Positions 9,424-19,709 of a stretch of DNA of 64,000 nucleotides are shown here, one piece after another (the first letter of the stretch is position 1; each line of letters begins with the position of its first letter). The stretch is from the NCBI GenBank assembly GCA_021234595.1, contig CM037851.1:108875507-108939506 (forward strand), given 5' to 3'. The stretch comes from Delia radicum. Taxonomy: Eukaryota > Arthropoda > Insecta > Diptera > Anthomyiidae. The notes beneath the pieces are model-generated. The model worked only from the letters and a program-made list of their open reading frames with translations, was not told the DNA's origin and ran no database searches. Made by a program: the position numbers and the translations under genes.

Positions 9424-12327
9424 ATGACAGGCAGATTTCGTATAGACTTCTGCAACATACGCGGACTTAGAGCGAATCACTTTTCTGTGTATGCTCACAT
9501 TCGTTTTCATAGGCCGGATGTCTTCGCCTTATGTGAAACTCAGGTTTGTGAGGATGCTGATCCACAGGATTTTCACATACCTGGGTATCACCTTCTATCC
9601 CTTTTCTCTCTACATAGGGGCCTTGCAATGTACATTAGCGATGATGTTGTGTACCAGTATCAGCAACAGTTGAACTGTAATGATAAGGAATTTAGCTCTC
9701 TTTGGGTTAAATTCCAGATCAGGTCACACATATTGCACTTCGGATTTTTATATAGAAGTCCAAGCACGGAATTGGCTAAATCCCTTGATGGCTTCGATGC
9801 CCTTTCCGATTCAATTTCGAAAATCTTGGAGAGTTGTCCGAATAGTGAAATCGTAGTTGCTGGCGATTTTAATATCCACAACTCATCCTGGATTCGCCAT
9901 TCGAGCCATACAACTCCCGAGGGCCAATACGCTGAGCTCTTCGCCGCGCATAATGATCTTGCACAACTTGTGAATGAGCCAACACACAATGCGTGTGTTG
10001 AAGGGCAGTTGCGGAACACTCTTGACCTCTTCCTCACTTCTCACCCTGAAAAGTACGAAGTGAAAATACTTGCACCTCTCGGAAATTCGGATCACAGTAC
10101 TATTTCTGCATCTTTTTCATATTCTACTCTTCGTAGTGTTTCTAACTTAGCGCAGAAACGTTCTATTTTCCTCTATGAAAAAGCTCGTTGGGCCGAGCTC
10201 AACGATTTCTTTCGGCATTTTAACTGGAAAATTTGTTTTCTCGACGACAACGTCGATGCCGCTGCAGAAATGGTAGTCAATATTATTATGCTAGGAATGA
10301 AACTTTTTATTCCAACGAAGCATATTTCGGGAAAATCAAAACATAAGTGTTGGTTTAACCAGACGTGCAAAAATGCAGTCAGATCCAGAGAGGCAGCGTT
10401 CAGTAATTGGCGTTCGAATAAGAACGTCGTTACTGATCTGCATCGCAAAAAGGCGAGAACCGAGTGTGCCAAAGTACTTAGACGCGAAAAAGTTTTATAC
10501 GAACGGCGTCTACGTGCGAAAGTTCTTTCTGCTCCTCGGGGCAGTAAGACCTTTTGGTCGTTCGTTAAAAGAGTAAAGGATAATGCTAGTTCTTCTATTC
10601 CAACTCTTATAAAGGACGATCAATCATTCACCGACCCGGTTGATAAGGCCAACCTCTTCGCTGAACTTTTTGCAAGAAATTCTTTCTTGCCGGAAAGCGA
10701 TCAACCACTGCCCGTTCTCGAAAGGGTATCCTATACTATGCCTTTGATTTTCTTTCGGGCCCGGGCAGTCAAAAGGGTACTTGAGGATCTCAACGTAAAC
10801 AAGTCACCGGGGCCGGATGGCATATCAGCACTGGTGCTGAAACAGTGCTCTTTAACGTTGGCACGTCCATTGGCAAAACTTTTCAGCTCTTCGTACCGTG
10901 CGGGAATTTTCCCCTCATGCTGGAAGGTGGCCAATGTCCAGCCTATCCCTAAAAAGGGTGCGGCTAACAACCCTGAAAATTACCGCCCAATCGCAATTTG
11001 CTCTGCGCTCTCCAAAGTGATGGAGACCATGGTTAACCACCATCTTGTGAAATATTTAGAGACCAATTCACTTTTAAATGATCGACAGTATGGCTTCCGT
11101 AGTGGTCGATCTACGGGAGACCTGTTGGCGTTTCTATCGGAACGTTGGAGCCGGTCAATCCACCGCTTTGGTGAGAGTAAAGTGGTTGCTCTAGATATTT
11201 CTAAGGCGTTCGATCGTGTGTGGCACGGAGCACTCGTGACTAAGCTAGTTGCTTTTGGTGTCGGTAATGTCTTCTCTCGATTTATAACGAGTTTTCTCAG
11301 AGACCGCACTATACGTGTTGTTTTAGATGGGGTCTCATCAAACGAGTTTCAGCTAAATTCAGGGGTACCGCAAGGTTCTGTTCTTTCTCCTACCCTTTTT
11401 CTTATTTTTATTAATGACCTTCTTGGTCAGACCATCAACCCTATCTACTCTTTTGCAGATGACAGCAACATTTGTCATTCATTTTCATTCGATCACAGGC
11501 CAAGCTCTTTGGAGATAGAGGGCATGCGGCAGAACATGAATGACACACTCAATCAAGACCTTTCTACAATCTCCGAGTGGGGTCGCGCGAATAAGGTCGA
11601 TTTTAATGCACGCAAGACCCAATGTTGTATGTTAACCCACAGACGGGCTGTGGAATTGACATTGTCATCTGTAACTTTGGATGGTATAGGTATTGAGGAA
11701 TCGGATACTCTTGATGTTCTGGGCATGAGAATACAGTGTGATGTCCGTTGGAATAAGCACGTATTTCAAGTGTCGAAAGAGGCATTCAAGTGTCTCGGTT
11801 TTCTAAAACGGTGCAAGACTTACTTCACTCCATCCGATCTCCTTACTATTTATACCAGCTATATCCGGCCAAAAATGGAATACAACTCTCATATATGGGC
11901 AGGGGCTCCATTGACTATTCTGAAGCTTCTGGACCGTGTTCAGGGGAGGGCGGTGAAGCTTATCAATGACAGTAGTGTATCCAACTCTATTGATTCATTG
12001 GAGCATCGTCGGAATGTGGGTTGTGTGACACTTTTCTATCGATATTACCATGGGAGATGCTCATCTGAGATAAGTGAACTTATTCCACGAGCCCGAGTTT
12101 TTATTCGTAATACTCGCTTATCTAGTAGAGCACATCCGTTTGTAGTTGATTGTCCTGTGTTTCGCACAACGCATTACAGAGAAAATTCGTTTTTTAGTCG
12201 AACGATTCGTATGTGGAACAAACTTCCCGCAGAAGTCTTCCCTGTTACTTACAATTTAGAAAAATTTAAATCAAATATCCACAAACACTACTCCCTCTTT
12301 CCTCCTTCCCATACCTTATTTTCCTGA
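9424..12327 (+). CDS. LINE ORF2: AP-endonuclease plus reverse transcriptase
   Basis: A 967-residue protein that nicks target DNA and copies its own RNA there. An APE-type endonuclease opens it (NIRG near residue 10, CETQ, GDFNIHNS near 147, NSDHST with Asp223-His224). A linker follows, then reverse transcriptase: PGPDG, NYRPIAICSALSK, ALDISKAFDRVWH, SGVPQGSVLSPTLF and catalytic FADD at 677-680. A C-terminal region ends in a WNKLPAEVF motif typical of Jockey/CR1-group LINEs. No RNase H domain or CCHC knuckle was noticed. The start is the ATG at 9424, the first after the structured leader; the frame is open back to 9397 without ATG. There are no frameshifts or stops, unlike every other element here. 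The exact clade is not settled. Confidence 0.93.
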   Translation: MTGRFRIDFCNIRGLRANHFSVYAHIRFHRPDVFALCETQVCEDADPQDFHIPGYHLLSLFSLHRGLAMYISDDVVYQYQQQLNCNDKEFSSLWVKFQIRSHILHFGFLYRSPSTELAKSLDGFDALSDSISKILESCPNSEIVVAGDFNIHNSSWIRHSSHTTPEGQYAELFAAHNDLAQLVNEPTHNACVEGQLRNTLDLFLTSHPEKYEVKILAPLGNSDHSTISASFSYSTLRSVSNLAQKRSIFLYEKARWAELNDFFRHFNWKICFLDDNVDAAAEMVVNIIMLGMKLFIPTKHISGKSKHKCWFNQTCKNAVRSREAAFSNWRSNKNVVTDLHRKKARTECAKVLRREKVLYERRLRAKVLSAPRGSKTFWSFVKRVKDNASSSIPTLIKDDQSFTDPVDKANLFAELFARNSFLPESDQPLPVLERVSYTMPLIFFRARAVKRVLEDLNVNKSPGPDGISALVLKQCSLTLARPLAKLFSSSYRAGIFPSCWKVANVQPIPKKGAANNPENYRPIAICSALSKVMETMVNHHLVKYLETNSLLNDRQYGFRSGRSTGDLLAFLSERWSRSIHRFGESKVVALDISKAFDRVWHGALVTKLVAFGVGNVFSRFITSFLRDRTIRVVLDGVSSNEFQLNSGVPQGSVLSPTLFLIFINDLLGQTINPIYSFADDSNICHSFSFDHRPSSLEIEGMRQNMNDTLNQDLSTISEWGRANKVDFNARKTQCCMLTHRRAVELTLSSVTLDGIGIEESDTLDVLGMRIQCDVRWNKHVFQVSKEAFKCLGFLKRCKTYFTPSDLLTIYTSYIRPKMEYNSHIWAGAPLTILKLLDRVQGRAVKLINDSSVSNSIDSLEHRRNVGCVTLFYRYYHGRCSSEISELIPRARVFIRNTRLSSRAHPFVVDCPVFRTTHYRENSFFSRTIRMWNKLPAEVFPVTYNLEKFKSNIHKHYSLFPPSHTLFS

Positions 12328-15066
12328 TCAATACAATGCACTGCATGAGTAGGGGGCATCCCCTGAGTATTGGTTAAATTATAAAAAAAAAAAAAAAAAA
12401 TTCATTTTCAATTAAACAGTTAATTGAAAGTAAGTTTGAAATCGAACAAAAGTTTAATTGAATTTTTTTTTTGACAATGATTTTTTCTGTGTATTTTGAC
12501 ATAATCTTTTAAAATGGAGCTACCACTAAGACTCAAAATTAAGTTTACTTGTGCCGTAAAAGTCGTTACTTTACTTACAGTGCAATCTTTTTGGTAAATT
12601 TGGTTTGCTACGCACGCATCTGGTAACATAGTTTTCAGTATTTTTTTTACGATATATATTTCGATATCTCATATTTTTTTAATTTTTTGAAACAAATTTA
12701 AGCCTCAAACTTTGATCGATATGCATAACATGTTAACGTGGTCCAATGTGATTCAAATTTTCTCAATTTCTTTTTAGACTAAATGTAAACAAATTTCTAT
12801 CGGCGCTCCTTGAAATGCGACATTTTAAAATCAAGCAGCTAAACCAGTAATAACGATGTAGTTTTTTTTTTAGACATTTTAAAGGGTTTTTATTTAAAAA
12901 ATTGATTAAAGACAATTTGAAAAGCGTTTGAAATTGTCCAAAATATAAATCAAAGTGAATTGGAAATACGAAATAAATAAGACCTAGGCGATGGAAATAA
13001 GACCTAGGCGATGTCAGGTATATTTTTAAATTTTCCAATTTTATATTTTTTCTTTATTATTTCTTTCAGACTACAATCACGCTTGCTTGTAAAATTTACG
13101 ATTTTTTTAATACAATACATGAAGTCGGATATATGAAAAAGGGGGAAAAATAGTGCATAATTTGTTAAAATAATTCAAATAAGTGGCAGCCGGGGTCAAC
13201 GACATAGTGTCAAAATGGTTTTAAAAATGTGTGTTTTTCTCGAGGATTTGAACGCTGTTTTTAAATAAGTCTAAATTTCATAAACTTTAAACATATTTTC
13301 ATACAAAATGTGTTAATTTTCACCACCAATTTTAAAAATAGATACGTTTTTCATATATTTTTGCTGCTTTATCACCTATCCGAATTTAATTTCAAAGGAA
13401 ACCCATCGGAAAAGCTTCCTTATAAGTGGCAGGCAAATTATATAGGGTATTTGCTTTTAATTTGTTTTTTGGACGGTTATAATTCTTTAATTTCCCGAGT
13501 TAAAACGTTTGCATAAAATAATACATTATTTTATATGCACTTATAAGGTTTTGTCTGCCAGTGCATTTAACCGGACATAATTATATAAATTCATATATAA
13601 AATTAATTTCGTAGAAAAAATTTAATATGATGTCATATATAGTTGCGTATAATTGTATATTGCATTTAGAATACGCTAAAACTAATCCAATTAATAATTA
13701 CGTTATATTTATATACCTAGACATTGCAATATAATATATATTTTGATATTATATCATATTTTAAAAAACACAATTTTATTTTAGATAAAATTGTATATTA
13801 CCCCATGCAGAGTCACACTAGAAAATTTGTCAATTATATTTTGGATGTAAATGTGTATTACATCGATACAATACAATTAATTGCATCATTTTGTGTATAA
13901 TTTTATACACAAAATTTACCCCAATTTTTGTCTTTTGAATTGATTTCTTTCTGGTTCTTAACCCTAAAAAAAGAATTTGTTTCATTTGTAACATTATGAG
14001 TTCTTAATTTAGTCTAAGATTTTTTTCAATCTAAAACTCTAAATTTAGTTTCAACGTTTTTTCCGTTTATGTTATTCAAAGGTGTAAGTTAATAAATACC
14101 ACAAAATCTTCATTTATATTTTTTTATTTTTGAATATAATAAAATTTCCAAATGCTATGGAATTTGTTACAAATTATAAAGTTGTAAACCTTTTGCAAGT
14201 GGCTAAAGTCTAAAAGGATTAATAGATATTTTGGATTTTCATGAAGTTTTAAAATCAAAAACCGGACACAACTATAGCTTATTTTGTATATTTCAGTATC
14301 AGTTCACATATAAATTTATACCGCTGTAAAAAATCGTATTAAATTGTATCGCGTCATTATTCGGATGTTATTTAATCTGATATTATCAAATTAAAACTAA
14401 ACTAATGCAAATATAATTATTATGCCCATTTCTCGGATAAAACTTTATTAAGACTCATATTAAATTTCGTATGATTATATAAAGTATCATATTAATTTTA
14501 ATCGGGTTATTAGAAGTTGAAACTTTTTTACTTTTTTTTACATTTATCAAGTTTTAGCTACCCTAGACGTATATTAGCACATAAAAATATAAAGTAACGC
14601 AATTTTATTTTTCGTGGTTTTCAAAAAGTTTTCCGCATAATCCTTTTTTTTATTTAATTAAACTAAAAATTAATATTTAGTTAAAAATTTAACGTAATTA
14701 GACAATAACGATGCATATCCAACTTAAAGTACACAAACATTTTCAAATTTGTGATCAAACAGATTAAAGCGTTGTTTCGCAATATAGACATCAAAATTCG
14801 CAAAATAATGAACACAATAAGTAATAAACGAAAAAATGCATTTTAAGGAAATGCACTTTATGCGGGAGGTTTTTGTTTCAAAATGAAATCAGAAAGCTAT
14901 TTCTATTATTAATACATGATTGCCCATTACGTGTAGGTAAAAATTTAGCAAACAAAAGAAAAAGCTGTTACTTTAGTGTGCAAAAAAAAAATATATAATA
15001 AAAAAAAAAATCGAAAAGACCCCCCCCCCCCCGAAACAAATTCCTAGCTACGTGCCTGTATGTATG

Positions 15067-15475
15067 TATGCATTAGAAGCAATCACATGCAGTGTTGCCA
15101 GGTTTGACGATTTATAGTCATTTTGACGATATTTAATACCCAAAATAACTAAATGACTATTGGACGATTTTTGCTTCCAAAAAATTTACGAATTTTTGAC
15201 AAAAGTTTAATATGTCAGCAAAACATGTTAATTTGTCACCGGATCAATTTTTTAATTTATATAATTTGAAAAAATACCAGTTTCTTTAATTTTTTGTGTC
15301 ACGAAAACACTCTAAACACACACAGTATTTTCTTTTTTAATTTTTTGACAAACTTAATATTATCACACTTTCCGTTTGACTTATGTGACGTATAGTATAA
15401 ACACGTGTGTTGTAATGTAAACGGGTATTTAATAATTATTTCATTATGTATGTCTCAGCAAGCGCATTTTTTTTT
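15067..15475 (+). repeat. TTGCCAGGTTTGACGATTT-family repeat, copy 2
   Basis: Runs parallel to 6690-7117: the same CATGCAGTGTTGCCAGG opening, AAATGACTATTGGACGATTTTTGCTTCC core, and ATTATGTATGTCTC end. Copies 1 and 2 flank the mariner-like and hAT insertions as direct repeats about 8.4 kb apart. Confidence 0.65.
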
Positions 15476-16449
15476 AAATCTTTTTTTTAATTCGCGTATG
15501 CTTTTTAAACCCTAACTTCACTAAAACTAATTCACTAAAACACTAATTTCCCTCTGAAATTCAGTAACAATAAAAATTGCAATATGGATCTTTGTTATAA
15601 AGAATTCATTTTATTTAAATTGTTTGTCTCGTCACCAAGACTCCGTACAAATGATGTCTGATATAACGGACTTCTTATATCCACATATTTCATAAATACT
15701 TCAATTTGCATTTCCCTTAAGTTCTGTCCAATTCAACTGAATATATGTAACTGAAACGATTGCCACTTAAACTATGTTAATGTAGTATTTACAAAACAGT
15801 TCAAAAGTTTCTACGTAATCACCTTCTTGGACCCCTAAATGCTTTAACTTTGCTTAAAATGTAATATTAAATTCCTGTCAGTGCATGCAAACGATTTCTC
15901 AATCTTTCCACAGTTTTTATCAATTCTGTAAATTGTCACTACTGATTTTAAAACCAACTATTATTTCAAAAAAAAAAAAATTGCTTCATTGAGAACAAAC
16001 CTGAACATTAATTTGTGTTTCAGTGAAACATAAGATGAAAAACATTTAAAGTTTTTATTAATATTATTAAAATATAATATTCCTAGCATGTTTAGATCAA
16101 ATCGGTATGTTTTTCGCTAAAATTAAAGTGTTTTTATATTTAATACAATTCATTTTCCTTACATTGCTAAAAGCTTATTTTGTGGCTTTTTTTCTACTAA
16201 AATCACGGGTTTTGTTTTATAGAAAAATAATTATTTCAGTGAGTTTATTTTTGACCACATAACCCTCGTAATCGAGTGTTAGATTTTTTTCTACTAAATT
16301 CGTTTCATTTACAAAACAAAAGTTTTTTTCCTAAGAATATTTTTTTTTTTTTTTTTTATAAACTTCCCTTCACAATTTAAATGGAGGAGCCAGTTATTCT
16401 TCCAATTAGGTCCTTTCTCAATTACAATTAGATATTAAATTAAATTACT
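15476..16449. other. AT-rich intergenic stretch, nothing recognised
   Basis: No ORF above background, no tRNA-like box, no clear inverted repeat. Long T runs at 16330-16360. Confidence 0.5.
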
Positions 16450-16461
16450 AATTCACAATAT

Positions 16462-16647
16462 TTATTTTATTTATTAATTAATAATCACATAATTACAAAT
16501 TATAAAAATATTACCCTAACCGAGCACTAGCTACTATGGCCTTCGGCGCGTTGTACCGAAAACAGACCAGTGCCTCAGGTGGGAATCGAAACCACGACCC
16601 CCGCACTGATAAGCCAGCACGCTACCAACTAGCCTACCGGGGTGCAC
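16462..16647 (-). mobile_element. tRNA-derived SINE, copy 1
   Basis: On the minus strand a tRNA-like head (GGCTAGTTGGTAGCG A box; B box here GTTTCGATTCC, one base off the GTTCGATTCC of the other copies) is followed by a conserved body ending in CTCGGTTAGGGTAAT and an AT-rich tail. It is flanked by the 12-bp direct repeat AATTCACAATAT (16450-16461, 16648-16659), a typical L1-type target duplication. Sister copies lie at 49433-49620 and 56664-56855. The mutated B box suggests this is the oldest of the three. Confidence 0.9.
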
Positions 16648-16659
16648 AATTCACAATAT

Positions 16660-17210
16660 ATTTATTATTTTTAAAACAATTTTTTTTCTATTACTGTCCC
16701 TTTAAACCTATCCCTTTATAACTTAATAGATGGCGCTATTGACAATTTTCCCAATTGGACGTTTCCATCAATTGCAATTGGATTCTTAAAAGAATATTAA
16801 TTGGATTTTAACTCCCAATTCAAATATATATTTAATATCATAGAAATTAAACATAGCGATTTCAGCGCCTGAATATCGACGATTGTTTTATAGCAAAGAC
16901 ACAAACCATATATATTGAATTGTGTAAATCTTTATCTGTATTTATATACAGTGCAGTTCGCTTTTAACGATAATTGATACAACATTTTTTTCTTCACCCC
17001 AAATACATTAATTAATCATATTTTATTTTACTTATAAAAACAACATTGTTATTGTTATTTTTACAAGGAATATAGATATGTATATATATTATTTGCACTT
17101 GCACTGGTTAATTCAAACAATGAGATGGAGGGTATCCAAAAATTCGGCACAGCCGAATTTAGTCTTTTTTATACCAAATTCGGCACATCGGACTTTAATG
17201 CTTCCACTTG
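16660..17210. repeat. AT-rich stretch ending in an INE-1-like hairpin repeat
   Basis: Most of it is featureless. The part at about 16990-17210, with GAGGGTATCC and the palindrome AAATTCGGC-ACA-GCCGAATTT (17143-17164), is the reverse complement of 55090-55300, just beyond the last exon of the host gene. The Penelope-like element is inserted at its right end. Confidence 0.55.
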
Positions 17211-17240
17211 TTCTTTAATTAAAATTCTTCTTTATTATTT

Positions 17241-17279
17241 TCCAATATTTCGAAACTCTTCGAGTTTCATCCTCAGGGA
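17241..17279 (-). ncRNA. Hammerhead-ribozyme-like motif, left arm
   Basis: Minus strand: CTGAGGA, a GAAACTC/GAGTTTC stem with a GAA loop, then GAAA. This is the order CUGANGA - stem II - GAAA of the hammerhead core, found in pseudo-LTRs of Penelope-like elements. There is one extra U before stem II, and stems I and III were not resolved. Cleavage activity is unproven. Confidence 0.45.
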
Positions 17280-17755
17280 GTATCTTTAAATTAAATATAA
17301 GAACAATATAAAAGGTAAGTATAATTTGGTATATAGTGTACGAACAATAATACATTTAAGTGTAGTTAACAATTTGTATAAACAAGCAACAAACACATTA
17401 TGATAACAGTAACATAACAACAATTTTTAACACAGTATTTTGTTTTATATTAATAAACACACTTACAATGGATTTTAAATAAAAACAAAAAATTCTAAAA
17501 ATTAACGTTGTTTATAACTCGTCATCATCTATTGCACTGAACTTAAAAATATTATTGCATTTTTCTATTCCCTTTGTTGACTAAATGTTTATAGCTATTG
17601 GAACAAGCACTCTCTACGTCGCTCTTAAAATTAATACGCTGTGTTGTTTTTGTTTTTATGATATTTAGCATCTCTAGCATGTACCTTCGTTTGTAGTTAA
17701 GTTCGGTTTGTAAAACTTTGACATCATTAAAATTAGGGTAGTGTTTATTTTCAAG

Positions 17756-18806
17756 CCAGCATCACCCATAGTTGCAGACATCGTGATGGAAAAACTTTTA
17801 GAGACGGTGTTGGATAATTTAACGATAAAACCCAAAATCTTGACGAAGTATGTGGATGACATTTTTAGTATAGTTCGGGAAAGTGCAATTGAAGAAGTAT
17901 TGACAAATTTGAATAGTTTTCACCATAGAATTAAATTTACTGTTGAAGAAGAGTGCAATTTAAGATTACCCTACCTAGATACTATTGTAATTAGGGAAGG
18001 TAACATTTTAAAATTGGATTGGTACCAAAAACCAACGTCTTCGGGTAGAATAATAAACTACTTTTCTAAACACCCTAAAAGAGTTATTATAAATACCGCC
18101 AATAATCTGATAAAAAGAGTGCTAAGCCTAAGTGACGTTGAATTCCATAGAAATAATAAAAGAAAAATCCTTAATATATTACTGAATAATAATTTTCCGA
18201 TAAAACTTGCTGACAAACTAATTCGTGATTACGATAAAAAAGTAGGAAATAGTTGCAAGATACCCGTGGAATCAAAAATATACAAGTCACTTACATATGT
18301 ACCTGATATATCAGAAAGATTTGAAAAATCTAAATTATTTAATGCTGAAAACTTTACAATAGCACAAAAAACTGACAACAACCTCTCAAAAATATTTAGC
18401 AAGACAAAGGACAAAATTGAAATGATGGATAAGTCAAATGTCATATACCAAATACCCTGTAGTGGAAGTTTAATTGAGGAATGTGATATGGTTTATGTAG
18501 GCACTACAAAGAATAAACTGAGGACTAGAATCGCTGGTCACAAATCTGACAATAAATTAAAGCTCAATAATTCAATACAAAAAACTGCATTGGTAAACAT
18601 TGTCTTGAAAATAAACACTACCCTAATTTTAATGATGTCAAAGTTTTACAAACCGAACTTAACTACAACGAAGGTACATGCTAGAGATGCTAAATATCAT
18701 AAAAACAAAAACAACACAGCGTATTAATTTTAAGAGCGACGTAGAGAGTGCTTGTTCCAATAGCTATAAACATTTAGTCAACAAAGGGAATAGAAAAATG
18801 CAATAA
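17756..18806 (+). pseudogene. Penelope-like RT/GIY-YIG protein, 5'-truncated
   Basis: The centre and right arm encode the distal half of the element's polymerase. PASPIVADIVME and the catalytic YVDD (17849-17860) belong to the RT palm, whose earlier motifs are absent. LPYLDTIVIREG and the thumb follow. A GIY-YIG-type nuclease segment (IYQIPC, MVYVGTT at about 18485-18505, then LRTRIAGHKS) makes the nick that primes copying. The frame is open from the arm junction to about 18600. The remainder (HCLENKHYPNFNDVK, then RYMLEMLNIIKTK to the stop at 18804-18806) lies in two other frames, so at least two frameshifts are present. No ATG begins the frame. Confidence 0.85.
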
Positions 18807-19147
18807 TATTTTTAAGTTCAGTGCAATAGATGATGACGAGTTATAAACAACGTTAATTTTTAGAATTTTTTGTTTTTATTTAAAATCCATTGTAAGTGTG
18901 TTTATTAATATAAAACAAAATACTGTGTTAAAAATTGTTGTTATGTTACTGTTATCATAATGTGTTTGTTGCTTGTTTATACAAATTGTTAACTACACTT
19001 AAATGTATTATTGTTCGTACACTATATACCAAATTATACTTACCTTTTATATTGTTCTTATATTTAATTTAAAGATACTCCCTGAGGATGAAACTCGAAG
19101 AGTTTCGAAATATTGGAAAATAATAAAGAAGAATTTTAATTAAAGAA
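18604..19147 (+). repeat. Right inverted arm (pseudo-LTR) of the Penelope-like element
   Basis: Reverse complement of 17211-17755 over its whole length with very few mismatches. It starts CTTGAAAATAAACACTACCC and ends ATTTTAATTAAAGAA. It includes the C-terminal codons of the PLE protein followed by about 340 bp of non-coding sequence. Confidence 0.9.
19081..19119 (+). ncRNA. Hammerhead-ribozyme-like motif, right arm
   Basis: CTGAGGATGAAACTCGAAG, then AGTTTCGAAAT: the plus-strand twin of the motif at 17241-17279. It falls in the 3' leader of the PLE transcript. Confidence 0.45.
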
Positions 19148-19526
19148 AAATCCAGGCCTCGAGCTCAATCATTTTATTTTTATAATAATTTTTTTTATTT
19201 TTAGCGTCAATTAATTTTTTCTCCTTATGATAGGATAATTTTTTACTTTTTGTTCTCCTTTATGATAGGATAATTTTTAAATTGTTTCTCCTTTATGAAA
19301 GAATAATTTTTAAATTTTTTCTCCTTTTGAAAGGATAATTATTTTATGTTGATGGCGGGTCCGACCGTAGTTCTTACTTGCTATTTTCAGAACATTATTT
19401 TACGATGGGAGATCCCGGTTGAGCCCCTAATTAATGTTTTTCGTTATTTGTTTTTTAAAAAATAATTTTTTATTTATTAATTTATTTGTTCATTCTCTTA
19501 AAGCTAGCTTAATACTAACCCTCTAA
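19148..19526. repeat. Minisatellite and leader-like sequence next to the LTR fragment
   Basis: Begins with the inverted copy of 5520-5542 (CCAGGCCTCGAGCTCAAT). About four units of TTCTCCTTTATGATAGGATAATTT follow (19217-19345), then GATCCCGGTTGAGCCCC, which looks like a retroelement leader near a primer-binding site, though no confident match is made. No ORF. Confidence 0.5.
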
Positions 19527-19709
19527 ATAGCAAGAAGCATAATTATATTTGTGTTTTTCAAGTGGGAATCGTGGGAAACAACAATAAGGGTTTCTTATTA
19601 CAACTCTAAATAAATTTTGCAGACGCTTTCGTCAGCATTAAATGTTTTGCGCGTGTAGCGACAGAAGCTTATAATTTTATATTAAGTTATGGAATGCCAT
19701 ATCTTAACT
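19527..19709 (-). mobile_element. Errantiviral LTR fragment inside a piggyBac remnant
   Basis: Nearly identical to 2027-2205, including the terminal AGTTAAGATATGG read on the minus strand. The LTR start abuts the piggyBac reading frame directly, so the virus inserted into (or recombined with) that copy. The rest of the LTR, from 2026 downwards in the first copy, is missing. Confidence 0.82.

Larger units (their letters stand above)
8755..12400 (+). mobile_element. Non-LTR retrotransposon, apparently full length
   Basis: Its borders are set by comparison with the empty site in the inverted hAT copy (about 41630-41690). The left flank TTTTTTATA meets the element at 8755 and the poly(A) of 18 bases (12383-12400) meets TTCATTTTCAATT. 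There is no clear target duplication; a few target bases (CCAAA region) seem lost. The 670-bp leader has no ORF1. The 3' leader after the stop holds AGGGGGCATCCCCT, a small hairpin. One uninterrupted ORF2-type protein and a homopolymer tail suggest recent insertion. Confidence 0.88.
8306..12491. mobile_element. CACAGAAAAAA MITE (split by the LINE)
   Basis: The left end is degenerate ACAGAAAAAACTAAAATTGAG. The right end TTTTTTCTGTG is followed by TA. The uninterrupted counterpart in the inverted hAT copy is 41544-42067, 524 bp with clean termini and TA duplications, so this copy is the same MITE broken by the LINE at 8755-12400. Related MITEs occur at 24124-25055 and 52134-52416. Confidence 0.72.
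7979..15058 (+). mobile_element. hAT-type element copy 1, with a nested MITE and LINE
   Basis: Inverted termini CAGGCACGTAGCTA (7979-7992) and TAGCTACGTGCCTG (15045-15058) are flanked by the 8-bp direct repeat TATGTATG (7971-7978, 15059-15066), as hAT superfamily insertions are. The target is itself a TATG microsatellite, so the duplication is suggestive rather than decisive. Removing the LINE leaves about 3.4 kb with no long ORF. Nearly all of it reappears inverted at 38043-42325. Subterminal G/C runs adjoin both ends. Confidence 0.78.
17211..19147 (+). mobile_element. Penelope-like element framed by 545-bp inverted arms
   Basis: The left arm 17211-17755 and the right arm 18604-19147 are near-perfect reverse complements. 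The 850-bp centre encodes the C-terminal half of a Penelope-type reverse transcriptase with a GIY-YIG nuclease. The right arm contains the end of the coding region and the 3' leader, so the left arm is an inverted duplicate of the element's own 3' part. That is the inverted pseudo-LTR arrangement known for Penelope-like elements. The 5' part of the RT is missing. Confidence 0.88.

Noticed and set aside
9660..10037. Minus-strand ORFs within 9660-11785
   Set aside because: All are shadows of the intact LINE ORF2.
16536..16721. 61-codon ORF
   Set aside because: Translation of the SINE complement; its apparent protein character comes from the tRNA-like head.
17674..17862. Minus-strand 62-codon ORF at the left PLE arm
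   Set aside because: It is the inverted copy of the PLE C-terminal codons plus junction, not a separate gene.
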